This document shows positions 26,665 to 35,382 of a stretch of DNA of 64,000 nt, one piece after another. Where the stretch lies: the NCBI GenBank assembly GCA_963703085.1, contig OY969789.1, positions 2,790,001 to 2,854,000 of the forward strand, in the 5' to 3' direction. This DNA is from DATAEG01 sp963703085 (GTDB taxonomy: Bacteria; Actinomycetota; Actinomycetes; Mycobacteriales; Jatrophihabitantaceae). Every line of letters starts with the position of its first letter. Position 1 is the stretch's first letter. The notes under the pieces were generated by a model. It saw nothing but the letters and a program-made list of their open reading frames with translations, had not been told where the DNA came from and did not search any database. Position numbers and translations under genes: made by a program.

Positions 26665-28683
26665 CTACTTGACCCAGTACGAGTAGAGGTCGGCACCGGT
26701 CAGGTAGAACCGTAGTTCCACCTGGCGCCCGGCCAGTGCGCCCAGCGATTTTCCGCCCTTCCACCGGACGCTGTGGTCGAGCTGGTCGCCGCTGACCGCG
26801 GTCGACTGTGCCGCGCTGTAGCCCGGAATGGGCTGACCCGTCGTCGCGTCGAGTACCTCCACGGTGAGTGAGCCGTGCGGATGCACGACAGCGTTGAGGT
26901 GCAGGTCGGTGCCGGTGAACGTCAGCGGCTTGGTCGTCACCTGGCCGGGGTCGCCGGCGCCGGGCAGTGCCGCGTTGGTCAGCGAGACGAAGCCGTCGCG
27001 GCGCCACGTCGCCATCCCGGTCTGGCCGGTCTGCACGTCGCGGCTCGGGTCGCCGGTGACGACCCCGCCATGCCCCACATTGAACCCGCCGTAGTACATG
27101 GTGATGGTGGAGTTGTCGACGAGAACATCCGATGCCGTGTAGAGGGTGCCGTCGTCCCACGCCCCGGGGCGCCCGGGTGTGAGGATCGGGTCGCGCACCG
27201 GGCGGTCCCAGGTCGTCAGGTCGCGCGACGAGGCCACCTGCGGCGTGACCGGTCCGTCGCCGGCCGCCGCGGACGCGCCGGTCGTGTAGTCGGTGACCAG
27301 GAAGACCCAGGGGATGCCGATGTAGAGCCCTTCGTACGGCAGTACCGGCATGCCGTAGATCTGCCCCTCCAAGCCGTTGATGGCTTCGGCGGATCCGTCG
27401 TCGGCGTAGTCGCCGCTCACCGCGAGCTGCGGAGTGGACCAGTGCAGGAAGTCCTTGCTGGTGGAGACGAACGCCGATCGGTCGTAGATGCCGGGCGTGC
27501 GAGAGGTGAACATGCGCTTCTTGACCGAGGCGATGTACTGCTGCGACCGCGAGTCGTACGTGACGTTCGAGACGTCGCCGTCGAGCAACACCGGCGCTTC
27601 CTGCGCGCGAGTCCAGTGGTAGCCGTCGGGGGAGAACCAGGCGTAGTAACCCAGCGTCTGGTTGACCACGCCGCTCTGGAAGGTGAGCACCGCATACCGC
27701 TGCGCCTTGGGTGCGGCCGGGTTGTACGCGACGGTTCCGCCGCCGGGCAGCACGATGTTTGTCTGCGACGCAGGGAGGTTCTTGTAGCCGACCGTGCCGC
27801 GGCCCAGCGGCTTCGTCCAGTGCACTCCGTCGGTGCTCTCGGCGTAGCAGAGGAAATATCCGGGCGCTTGGTCGTTCGTCGCGGTGTACCACATCCGGTA
27901 GAGCTTCCCGACCTTGTACACCGAGCCGTAGATGTAGGAGCTGCGCTCCCACGGCTTGTCCGGCCGCAGTACCGGCGTTGGCCGCTTGACTGCCGGATGC
28001 ACCACGCGTCCGACGTTGCTGGCCGAGCCGATGCGGTAGTCGTCGAGGAACAATTCCCGGCTGGCACCGAGTGCCGGGTCGTAGCTCGGCGCCGCAGCGG
28101 TGAGTTGGACCTGGTCCCAGTACGAGGTCCCGTCGGCGCCGTTGCTGGCAATCGTCAAGGTGGCGTGCGCGGTCGTCGCAGGAGCGGTGCCGGTCACGGT
28201 TGCCGTTTGCCAGTCGGTGCTCGCCGGAGGCGTGACCGCGTGGGCGTCGAGCACGGTGCCGTTGTAGTCGGTGAACACCATGGAAAACGTCGCGGGGGTA
28301 CCGGCCTTGCCCTTCACCCTGGCGGTGGCGGTATAGGCCCGACCGGCCGCAGCCACGATCCGGTCGCTGGTGACGGTCACCGGCGCGGCGGCCGGCGCAT
28401 CGAGCTGCAGCGAGCCGAGCCCGGCCGAGCGGTACGCGGAGAGGTTGACGATCTTCGCGTGGTCAGCCGCGCCGGACACGGTCCAGCCGATCGGGTGCCC
28501 GGCGCGATCGCCGACATCGAAGCCGCCGTTGGCCAGTAGGTCGCCGGCCTTCCCGACGATGGGCTGGGGGAGTGGCTGAGCCGTCGCCGTCTGATGGCCC
28601 ACCACCAGACCGGTGAGCAGAACGAGCGCGACGCCGGGCGCCGTGCATCGGCGCCACCAGCTGGGAATCGACGGATGCGACAT
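26665..28683 (-). CDS. Secreted five-bladed beta-propeller protein, probable glycoside hydrolase
   Basis: A 672-residue protein with a signal peptide (VALVLLTGLVVGHQTATAQP), a carbohydrate-binding-like jelly roll (about 45-195: ANGGFDVGD, YWDQVQL) and a beta-propeller domain beginning ELFLDDYRI and holding repeats such as KLYRMWYTATND and TMYYGGFNVGHGG. This LFLDDY type is related to GH32/GH43-like hydrolases. A C-terminal beta domain ends at YSYWVK. GGAGG precedes the ATG. Substrate is unknown; an exported polysaccharide-degrading role is likely. Confidence 0.75.
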   Translation of the reverse strand: MSHPSIPSWWRRCTAPGVALVLLTGLVVGHQTATAQPLPQPIVGKAGDLLANGGFDVGDRAGHPIGWTVSGAADHAKIVNLSAYRSAGLGSLQLDAPAAAPVTVTSDRIVAAAGRAYTATARVKGKAGTPATFSMVFTDYNGTVLDAHAVTPPASTDWQTATVTGTAPATTAHATLTIASNGADGTSYWDQVQLTAAAPSYDPALGASRELFLDDYRIGSASNVGRVVHPAVKRPTPVLRPDKPWERSSYIYGSVYKVGKLYRMWYTATNDQAPGYFLCYAESTDGVHWTKPLGRGTVGYKNLPASQTNIVLPGGGTVAYNPAAPKAQRYAVLTFQSGVVNQTLGYYAWFSPDGYHWTRAQEAPVLLDGDVSNVTYDSRSQQYIASVKKRMFTSRTPGIYDRSAFVSTSKDFLHWSTPQLAVSGDYADDGSAEAINGLEGQIYGMPVLPYEGLYIGIPWVFLVTDYTTGASAAAGDGPVTPQVASSRDLTTWDRPVRDPILTPGRPGAWDDGTLYTASDVLVDNSTITMYYGGFNVGHGGVVTGDPSRDVQTGQTGMATWRRDGFVSLTNAALPGAGDPGQVTTKPLTFTGTDLHLNAVVHPHGSLTVEVLDATTGQPIPGYSAAQSTAVSGDQLDHSVRWKGGKSLGALAGRQVELRFYLTGADLYSYWVK

Positions 28684-28854
28684 GTCAGCCTCCAGGGGGG
28701 GTGGGGTGCTGGCAGTCAAGGTTCGTGAAAAGACATTCCATGTCAAGAGCAGAACGAGAGCCGAGCTGCGCCGGACCCGACTGACCTGAGCGAACGCGTG
28801 TGAGGGGGGCCTCATGGGGTGGCGTTCGGGTAGACCCACGGACACGATGTGGGC

Positions 28855-29814
28855 ATGACCGAACCGCAGCGTCCCCGTAGATCGTGTCTTGCCGTACCGG
28901 GCAGCAACCCGCGGTTCCTCGAGAAGGCCAAGGGCCTCCCGGCGGACCAGGTATTCCTCGATCTCGAGGACGCCTGCGCCCCACTGGCGAAGCCGGAAGC
29001 ACGCAAGAACATCGTTGCGGCACTCAACGATGGCGGCTGGGGCGACAAGATCCGGGTCGTCCGGGTCAACGACTGGACCACCCACTGGACGTACCGCGAC
29101 GTCATCGAGGTGGTGGAGGGGGCCGGGTCGAACCTCGATTGCATCATGCTGCCGAAGGTGCAGAACGCCGAGCAGGTGGTGGCGCTCGACATTCTGCTGA
29201 CCCAGATCGAGACGACGATGGGCTTCGAGGTCGGCCGGATCGGCATCGAGGCGCAGATCGAGAACGCGCAAGGGCTGATCGCCATCGATGCGATCGCCAA
29301 GGCCAGCCCGCGGGTCGAGACGCTCATCTTCGGGCCGGCCGATTTCATGGCCAGCATCAACATGCGGTCGTTGGTCGTCGGCGAGCAGCCGCCCGGTTAT
29401 GACGTCGGCGATGCCTATCACCACATCCTGATGTCAATCCTGATGGCAGCGCGAGCCAACGAGAAGCAGGCGATCGACGGTCCTTTCCTGCAGATCCGTG
29501 ACGTCGACGGGTACCGGCGGGTGGCCGGCCGGTCCGCGGCGCTCGGGTTCGACGGCAAGTGGGTGCTGCACCCAGGCCAGATCGACGCGGCGAACGAGAT
29601 CTATGCGCCGGCGCAGGAGGATTACGACCACGCCGAGCTCATCCTCGACGCTTACGAGTGGTCGACCTCAGCTGCGGGTGGCGCGAAGGGCTCGGCGATG
29701 CTCGGCGACGAGATGATCGACGAGGCGTCGCGCAAGATGGCCCTGGTGATCGCCGCGAAAGGTCGTGCCGCCGGGATGGAACGCACCAGTACGTTCACCC
29801 CGCCGGAGAGCTGA
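28855..29814 (+). CDS. HpcH/HpaI family CoA-ester lyase (malyl-CoA/citramalyl-CoA lyase type)
   Basis: A 319-residue TIM-barrel protein with CoA lyase motifs: LAVPGSNPRFLEKA, FLDLEDACAP, the metal ligand Glu in IEAQIENAQGL and Asp in FGPADFMAS, and the C-terminal GKWVLHPGQIDAANEIY lid. It cleaves or forms acyl-CoA/glyoxylate-type bonds, for example L-malyl-CoA or beta-methylmalyl-CoA. It has a second, shorter relative at 46317. It stands alone, convergent with the aquaporin gene. Start is ATG at 28855; a GTG two codons earlier is possible. Confidence 0.87.
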   Translation: MTEPQRPRRSCLAVPGSNPRFLEKAKGLPADQVFLDLEDACAPLAKPEARKNIVAALNDGGWGDKIRVVRVNDWTTHWTYRDVIEVVEGAGSNLDCIMLPKVQNAEQVVALDILLTQIETTMGFEVGRIGIEAQIENAQGLIAIDAIAKASPRVETLIFGPADFMASINMRSLVVGEQPPGYDVGDAYHHILMSILMAARANEKQAIDGPFLQIRDVDGYRRVAGRSAALGFDGKWVLHPGQIDAANEIYAPAQEDYDHAELILDAYEWSTSAAGGAKGSAMLGDEMIDEASRKMALVIAAKGRAAGMERTSTFTPPES

Positions 29815-29822
29815 GCACTCCC

Positions 29823-30587
29823 TCAGAGGCCGGTTTCCTCGGAGGCCAGCGGCTGCGCCGGCGTGGCCGGTTGATCGCCCACGATCAGCCGATAGGTCGC
29901 ACCGGCGATGGCGGCGCCGATGAGCGGGGCAAGCCAGAAAACCCATAGCTGGCCCAGGGCCCAGCCGTGCTGCATGATTGCCGGCCCGGTGGAGCGGGCC
30001 GGGTTCACCGACGTGTTGGACACCGGTATCGACACGAGGTGAATCACCATCAAGGTGAAGCCGATGGCAATTCCCGCGAAGCCGGCGGGTGCGCGCACGT
30101 CGGTGGCGCCGATGATCACGTAGAGGAAGATCGCGGTCAACACGATCTCGACGAGCAGAACCGCGCCGAGGTTGTAGCCGATGCCGTGGGCCATGCTCGC
30201 AGCCGGGGAGTGCTTTCCGTAGCCGTTCGACGCGAATCCGGAGTCCTTCGCCGAGAAGCCCTTCTGCCCGGAAGCCACGCCGAGCAGTACTGCTGCTGCC
30301 ACCACGGCGGCTACGACCTGCGTGACGATGTAGGCGATCACGTCGGACCACGGGAACCGCCGTGCGACGGCGAGGCCGAGCGTCACGGCCGGATTGAAAT
30401 GACCTCCGGAGATCGCACCCACCGCGTAGATCATCACCATCACCGCGACACCGAACGCGATGGCGACTCCGAGCAGGTCGATTCCCTTGTTTCCGGCGTC
30501 GAGCACGGCGGTACCGCAGCCGACGAAGACGAGGACGAAGGTGCCGAGGAATTCGGCGCCGAGTCGGCGGACCAATGACTTGGGCAT
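29823..30587 (-). CDS. aqpZ: Aquaporin Z-type water channel
   Basis: A 254-residue six-helix channel. Both NPA boxes are intact: HFNPAVT (Asn65) and SVNPARS (Asn195). The selectivity filter reads Phe45, His183, Thr192 and Arg198, the pattern of E. coli AqpZ, so it should pass water rather than glycerol. The ATG at 30587 has TTGGAGG upstream. An insertion of about 20 residues (KGFSAKDSGFASNGYGKHSP) in an external loop is typical of the subfamily. Confidence 0.92.
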   Translation of the reverse strand: MPKSLVRRLGAEFLGTFVLVFVGCGTAVLDAGNKGIDLLGVAIAFGVAVMVMIYAVGAISGGHFNPAVTLGLAVARRFPWSDVIAYIVTQVVAAVVAAAVLLGVASGQKGFSAKDSGFASNGYGKHSPAASMAHGIGYNLGAVLLVEIVLTAIFLYVIIGATDVRAPAGFAGIAIGFTLMVIHLVSIPVSNTSVNPARSTGPAIMQHGWALGQLWVFWLAPLIGAAIAGATYRLIVGDQPATPAQPLASEETGL

Positions 30588-30784
30588 GCGCTGCCTCCAA
30601 AAGCCGCGACGGGGACGTGTCGGAATGAGTAACTCAGACCGCGCGTACCTGCGCAGGCGACGCGCCGAGGAATGATCATGAAAAGATGCCCGCCCTGAGA
30701 GCCATCTCACCGCCGCCTCGGGTAGTTCCGGGCGATCTGCTCGCGGATACTTGCCGGTAACTTCGTCGAGCCTGGAGGTGCCGG

Positions 30785-31987
30785 ATGGCACGCCTTGCCC
30801 AGACCGCAGGACTCACCGACATGCAGACGGAGATCCTTTCCACGGTGCGGCGCTTCGTGGAGAAGGAGGTGCTGCCCCATGCGACGGATCTCGAGCACAA
30901 GGACGAGTTCCCGGAGGCCATCGTCGACGGGATGCGCGAGATGGGTCTCTTCGGTCTGACCATCGCCGAGGAGTACGGCGGCCTCGGCGAGTCGTTGCTC
31001 ACCTACGCGCTGGTCGTCGAGCAGATCGCCCGCGGTTGGATGAGCGTCTCCGGGATCATCAACACGCACTTCATCGTCGCGTACATGATCAGCCAATACG
31101 GCACGGCCGAGCAGAAGCAGCGCCTCCTGCCGAAGATGGCGACGGGAGAGATCCGGGGCGCCTTCTCGATGAGCGAACCAGACTGCGGGTCGGACGTCGC
31201 CGCGATCAAGTCGACGGCGACGCCGCAGGGCGACGGGTTCGCGATCAATGGTTCAAAGATGTGGCTCACCAATGGTGCCCGCGCCGGCGTCGTGGCGACC
31301 CTCGTGCGCGACGATCAAGGAGCCGACTCGGTCTACCGGAACATGACGACTTTCCTATTGGAGAAGGAGCCGGGCTTCGGCGAGACGAGGGCGGGACTCA
31401 CCATCCCCGGCAAGATCGAGAAGATGGGTTACAAGGGCGTCGAGACCACCGAGATGGTGCTCGACGGTGTCAGCGCAGGCGTCGCGGAAGTTCTGGGCGG
31501 CGCCGCGGGCCGGGGGCGTGGCTTCTATCAGATGATGGACGGCGTCGAAGTCGGCCGTGTCAATGTGGCGGCTCGGGCCTGCGGCATTGCCATCCGCGCG
31601 TTCGAGCTCGCCATCGACTACGCCCAGCAACGGAAGGCGTTCGGCAAGCAGATCGCCGACCATCAGGCGATCGCGTTCAAGCTGGCCGAGATGGCCACCA
31701 AGGTCGAAGCGGCACACCTGATGATGGTCAACGCGGCGCGGCTCAAGGACGCCGGCGAACGTAACGACGTGGAAGCCGGCATGGCGAAGCTGCTCGCCTC
31801 GGAGTACTGCGCCGAGATCACCCAGGAGTCATTCCGTATCCACGGCGGCTACGGCTATTCCAAGGAGTACGAGATCGAACGGCTGATGCGCGAGGCGCCG
31901 TTCCTGCTCATCGGCGAGGGCACGTCGGAAATCCAGAAGACGATCATCAGTCGCGGACTGCTCAAGGAGTACCGATCGACGGGCTGA
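30785..31987 (+). CDS. Acyl-CoA dehydrogenase
   Basis: A 400-residue flavoenzyme: N-terminal helical domain (1-130), FAD-binding middle with AFSMSEPDCGSDVAAIKSTA, and a C-terminal helical domain with the FRIHGGYGYSKEYEIERL motif and the likely catalytic Glu in GEGTSEIQK. It oxidises an acyl-CoA to the 2-enoyl form. The GGAGGTG site precedes the ATG. It is monocistronic here. The substrate chain type cannot be fixed; short- or branched-chain is usual for this subgroup. Confidence 0.93.
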   Translation: MARLAQTAGLTDMQTEILSTVRRFVEKEVLPHATDLEHKDEFPEAIVDGMREMGLFGLTIAEEYGGLGESLLTYALVVEQIARGWMSVSGIINTHFIVAYMISQYGTAEQKQRLLPKMATGEIRGAFSMSEPDCGSDVAAIKSTATPQGDGFAINGSKMWLTNGARAGVVATLVRDDQGADSVYRNMTTFLLEKEPGFGETRAGLTIPGKIEKMGYKGVETTEMVLDGVSAGVAEVLGGAAGRGRGFYQMMDGVEVGRVNVAARACGIAIRAFELAIDYAQQRKAFGKQIADHQAIAFKLAEMATKVEAAHLMMVNAARLKDAGERNDVEAGMAKLLASEYCAEITQESFRIHGGYGYSKEYEIERLMREAPFLLIGEGTSEIQKTIISRGLLKEYRSTG

Positions 31988-32014
31988 CCGCGACGAAGTA
32001 CTAGCGCTTGACAA

Positions 32015-32731
32015 TCACCCATATTTCCCCAGCAAGCCGCGGGTGATGTTCGCGTGCAGTCTGGCCACCCCCACGATCAGGTAGTTGCCGATCACCAGCA
32101 TCAGCACGATTCCGATGGCTGCGGCGATGAGCGCCGAGCGCTGGTCATTGATGAACCAGCCGTAATGCGGGCCGTGGTATGGACCGTTCTGGTAGTAGCC
32201 GATCTGGATGCCGTGTGCTGTGGTGCCGTTGTCGAAGTCCTGCGGTGGGTAGCGGTACCAGAACGGCACGCTGATCAGTCCCCAACCGAGTAGCCAGACC
32301 GCCACCGCCACCACGTCCAGGGTGAGCAGCACCGGCCACAGCAGCAACAGCAACAGCACGTCACGCCAGGTCGCCGGATCCTGCACCCGGCCGGCGAGAT
32401 TGGCGCGGAACCCGGTTCGAGCCGGGAGATAGGGCGGGCGGATCGGGCCACCGAGCGGCCCTGGCACCCGGTTCCGTTCGACGCCGGCCAACGCCCGGAT
32501 CACCCCGAGGCCGGCAGCCAGCACCGGCAGACCGATGATGAAGATGCTGGTGATCCCGCCGGCCAGCAATGCCGTGAGCGTGAACGAGAACCACAGCGCA
32601 CCGAGCAGCAGATAAGAGAGCAGATAGCCCACCGACGACCACAACAACGACGAGAGGAGCAGGGCGACCGGGTTGCCGATCCGCGTGGCGCCCACCGTGG
32701 GCGACGCAGTGGTCGGCACTGTCGTGCTCAC
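32015..32731 (-). CDS. Putative sensor-domain membrane protein
   Basis: A 238-residue protein. Four to five membrane helices fit the actinobacterial Putative sensor domain often fused to or encoded beside histidine kinases (YLLSYLLLGALWFSFTLTAL, DVLLLLLLWPVLLTLDVVAV), with an extracytoplasmic loop holding GIQIGYYQNGPYHGPHYGW. The kinase module is absent. The GTG start overlaps the stop of the upstream small gene by four bases. It may be the sensor for the orphan LuxR regulator, because a CCCTAGGG site lies upstream. Confidence 0.75.
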   Translation of the reverse strand: MSTTVPTTASPTVGATRIGNPVALLLSSLLWSSVGYLLSYLLLGALWFSFTLTALLAGGITSIFIIGLPVLAAGLGVIRALAGVERNRVPGPLGGPIRPPYLPARTGFRANLAGRVQDPATWRDVLLLLLLWPVLLTLDVVAVAVWLLGWGLISVPFWYRYPPQDFDNGTTAHGIQIGYYQNGPYHGPHYGWFINDQRSALIAAAIGIVLMLVIGNYLIVGVARLHANITRGLLGKYG

Positions 32732-32961
32732 GACCCGACTCGCAGCAGGTTCTCGATCTCGTCGAGGCGCCCGTCCAGCGCGCGCAGTGACCCCAGGACG
32801 CCGGTTTGGGCCGCCGCTACCTCTTCGGCGAGCCGGCGGTAACCGTCCATTGCGACGGCATCGGTGCGGTGTCGCTGCAGCTGGAAGTAGCCGACGACGA
32901 TGGCGGCGGCGCCACCGACGACGATCAACACGATCGCGATCGAGATGACTGCACCTGTCAT
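32728..32961 (-). CDS. Small single-helix membrane protein with coiled-coil tail
   Basis: A 77-residue protein: one N-terminal membrane helix (ISIAIVLIVVGGAAAIVVGY) and a charged amphipathic tail (LAEEVAAAQTGVLGSLRALD) likely to form a coiled coil. It is coupled to the sensor-domain gene by a four-base overlap. It may pair with that protein in signalling; no family is recognised. Confidence 0.7.
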   Translation of the reverse strand: MTGAVISIAIVLIVVGGAAAIVVGYFQLQRHRTDAVAMDGYRRLAEEVAAAQTGVLGSLRALDGRLDEIENLLRVGS

Positions 32962-33093
32962 TGCTCGCTGCTCTCCTCGTCAACGGCGCGGCCGCTCCGG
33001 CCGCGCACTCGCGGCGGGTCCGCGACGAGTCAAGTCTGCGGGCCAGCGTGGGCCCGCACTACGGCGCTAGCGACACTGTCGACGGTGCACTCA

Positions 33094-33108
33094 GGTACAC
33101 CCCTAGGG
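33094..33108. promoter_or_regulatory. CCCTAGGGGTGTACC site upstream of the sensor-domain pair
   Basis: GGTACACCCCTAGGG on the + strand is the reverse complement of CCCTAGGGGTGTACC. Fourteen of these bases match the site at 25296 exactly. It begins 133 bases upstream of the start of the 77-residue gene and overlaps the esterase stop codon. It is a likely binding site of the same regulator. Confidence 0.55.
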
Positions 33109-35265
33109 CGCCGCGACGTGATAGGTGAACACGTCGGCGCCGCCGTGCGAGCGGGTGGCGGTGCTGTTGCCGTAGGTGACGCCGGTGAGCCACAGCGTGC
33201 TTCCCGAGGCGGCCAGCGCCAGGTCCGCTTCGCCGAAGGTGTCAGCACCGTCGTTCGCCGCGGTGCCGAACTGCGCAGTGGCCTTCGGTGCTCCCGAGCC
33301 GTCCAGGGTGGCGACGAAGACGTCCGTGCCGCCGACCTGCGCGGTGAACTTGCCGGTGCTGAACCCGGCCAGCTCGACCGTCCCGTGCACCGTCACCAGC
33401 CCGGCGGCCGAATCGTCGCCGGCGGTACCGAACTGGTGCGTCCAGAGTTGGCTGCCGTTGGGGGAGAAGGCCGCGTCGAGCACGTCAGTGCCACCGCTGC
33501 TCGGACCGGCTGCGTCGCCGTTGGTGGCTCCCGCAGTGACGATGTTGCCGGCGCCGTCGATGGCGACACCGTGCAGCAGATCGTCGGCTGCCGAGCCCAC
33601 CTGGCGCACCCACTTCTGCTGGCCGGTTGCCGAGAACGCGGCGATCCACCCGTCGGTTCCGCCGATCGACGTTGTGCCGGGCATCCCGGCTGAGGTGACG
33701 CCGGCGAGGTACACCGCATCCGCGGTCGCTGTCATGGCCAGCGTCTTGTCTTCGCCGGTACCGCCGAACTCGGTCTGCCAGAGCAGCGTGCCGTCGTGAT
33801 CAAGGTGGGCCAGCAGCGCGTCCTTGTCTCCGGCGTTGGTCTTCCCGCCGACCGAGCCCTTCGTGTACCCGGCGACGTAGACGCCACCGGATCCGTCCGA
33901 GGTCACCGCGTAGGCGCGATCGGCCGCGGTGGGATCGCCGAACTGGGTACGCCAGCGCAGCGCGCCGGCGGAATCGAGTTGCGCTACGAACACGTCGCCG
34001 GCGCTGTTGGCCGCGTGCCCGCCGTCCGCGTTGCCGTTGGTGTAGCCGGCCACAGTGGTGGTGCCGGCGCCGGTGTCGGCCGAGCCGTAGAGCCGCTCGT
34101 CGGCGGGGCTGCCGAACTCCGTCGTCCATGCCGTCGAACCGTCGGGCTTCGTCTGCGTGACGACGGCATCGAGCCCACCCACTGCGGCCTGGGCGTTGAT
34201 CGATCCGCTCGCCGCGAACGCGGTGGTCGTGGTTCCGTCCGCACGGGGGGTGATGCCACCAGCCCAGTCGTCACCAGAGGTGCCGAGCAGCGAAGTGTTG
34301 ATGACCTGGGGCTTGGTGGTGCTGAGGTATCCGGACAGGTTCTCGATGCCCTCGACGAACGCCGGTTGCCACACGTCCCAGTCGTGACCACCGCCGAGCA
34401 CCCGCCAATCGGCTGTCACGCCCGGGGTACGGACGAGCTGGTTGTAGGCGACGGCCTCTTCGAAGTCCAGGTCGTGATGGGCATCGGCCGGGTTGGGTTC
34501 GACGTATTCCTTGTCACCGACGGCCAGGAAGACGTGCACCGGCTGGTCGGGATTCAGTTTGGCCAGCAACGCAGGGTAGTTCAGCGCCTGGTACCGGCTG
34601 TCGACGAACTTGGCCGACCCGACGCCGAACGCGCCGTAGTTGCGCACGTCGTCATCGGCCGGTGGCAGCGGGGTGAACACCGCGGGGCTCAGGACGAGTG
34701 CGGAGCCGAAGAGATTCTGATGCGCGAGCACGTACCGCAGTGCGCCGGCGCCGCCCATCGAGTAGCCGCCGATGGCGCGTCCCCACCGGCCGACGACGGT
34801 GCGGTAGTGCGAGTCGACGTATTTCACCAGATCGCGGGTGAAGGCGGTCTCCACCTGCTGGCCCGGGTAGTCCGTGCCGGTGTACTTCGAGTTCACGTAC
34901 CAACTTGCCCGATCCGACCACGGGGCGTCCGGCATCACCACGATCATCGGCGGGATCTTGCCGGTGCTGATCAAGGTGTCGAGGTCGTTCTTCTCCCGGG
35001 TCCAGGCCTCCATCGAATCGCCGCGACCGTGCAGGAGGTAGATGGTCGGGTAGTGCGCCGTCGCAGCGGCGTAACCATGCGGCAAGTAGATCTCGTAGTC
35101 GATCTTCGCCTTCAGCGTCCCGGAGTACATCGACGCCTGTTTGATCACGCCTGCCTGTGCGCGGGCGTCGGCTGCCGGGCCGTGGCTCCCGAACGCCCGG
35201 ACAGCTACCACCAGCCCCGCCGCCATCAACAGGGCACTGACCAGGACGCGGACCGTGCGGGACAT
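33103..35265 (-). CDS. Secreted esterase (esterase D-like) fused to SBBP-type beta-propeller
   Basis: A 720-residue protein. A signal/anchor helix (VLVSALLMAAGLVVAVRAFG) is followed by an alpha/beta-hydrolase domain (40-320) with IYLLHGRGD, nucleophile Ser169 in GGYSMGG and likely His294 in GGGHDWDVW. Residues 325-715 hold repeats of about 50 residues around a GxxxDxxxxGxxxxxxG pattern (TSGDDWAGG, GSPADERLYG, GTGEDKTLAM), typical of SBBP beta-propellers. The pairing of these two domains is unusual. It is divergent from the LacI gene and may share its operator. Confidence 0.83.
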   Translation of the reverse strand: MSRTVRVLVSALLMAAGLVVAVRAFGSHGPAADARAQAGVIKQASMYSGTLKAKIDYEIYLPHGYAAATAHYPTIYLLHGRGDSMEAWTREKNDLDTLISTGKIPPMIVVMPDAPWSDRASWYVNSKYTGTDYPGQQVETAFTRDLVKYVDSHYRTVVGRWGRAIGGYSMGGAGALRYVLAHQNLFGSALVLSPAVFTPLPPADDDVRNYGAFGVGSAKFVDSRYQALNYPALLAKLNPDQPVHVFLAVGDKEYVEPNPADAHHDLDFEEAVAYNQLVRTPGVTADWRVLGGGHDWDVWQPAFVEGIENLSGYLSTTKPQVINTSLLGTSGDDWAGGITPRADGTTTTAFAASGSINAQAAVGGLDAVVTQTKPDGSTAWTTEFGSPADERLYGSADTGAGTTTVAGYTNGNADGGHAANSAGDVFVAQLDSAGALRWRTQFGDPTAADRAYAVTSDGSGGVYVAGYTKGSVGGKTNAGDKDALLAHLDHDGTLLWQTEFGGTGEDKTLAMTATADAVYLAGVTSAGMPGTTSIGGTDGWIAAFSATGQQKWVRQVGSAADDLLHGVAIDGAGNIVTAGATNGDAAGPSSGGTDVLDAAFSPNGSQLWTHQFGTAGDDSAAGLVTVHGTVELAGFSTGKFTAQVGGTDVFVATLDGSGAPKATAQFGTAANDGADTFGEADLALAASGSTLWLTGVTYGNSTATRSHGGADVFTYHVAAP

Positions 35266-35327
35266 CGCGACTCCTCGGGGGCGGTGAAACGCGGTGTTGA
35301 CAAATGCCGGACCGAGTCTGACACTCG

Positions 35328-35357
35328 CTTGGAATCGATTGCAAGAACGATTCCAAG
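35328..35357. promoter_or_regulatory. LacI-type operator, perfect 10-bp inverted repeat
   Basis: CTTGGAATCG (35328-35337) and CGATTCCAAG (35348-35357) are perfect inverted repeats 10 bases apart. Within it, TTGGAATCGATTGCAA (35329-35344) is a LacI-family-like palindrome with one mismatched pair and a central CG. It lies 26 bases before the lacI-type ATG, in the gap shared with the divergent esterase. It probably autoregulates the regulator and represses one or both operons. Confidence 0.75.
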
Positions 35358-35382
35358 ATTCTTTTATCCGAATGGGGACCCG

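Noticed and set aside
28801..28814. Small hairpin TGAGG-GGGG-CCTCA before the CoA lyase
   Set aside because: A 5-bp stem is too weak for a terminator or riboswitch claim.
33796..35382. N-terminal extension of the LacI frame by over 500 codons
   Set aside because: This part is antisense to the esterase gene, and the HTH of LacI begins exactly at the ATG at 35383.
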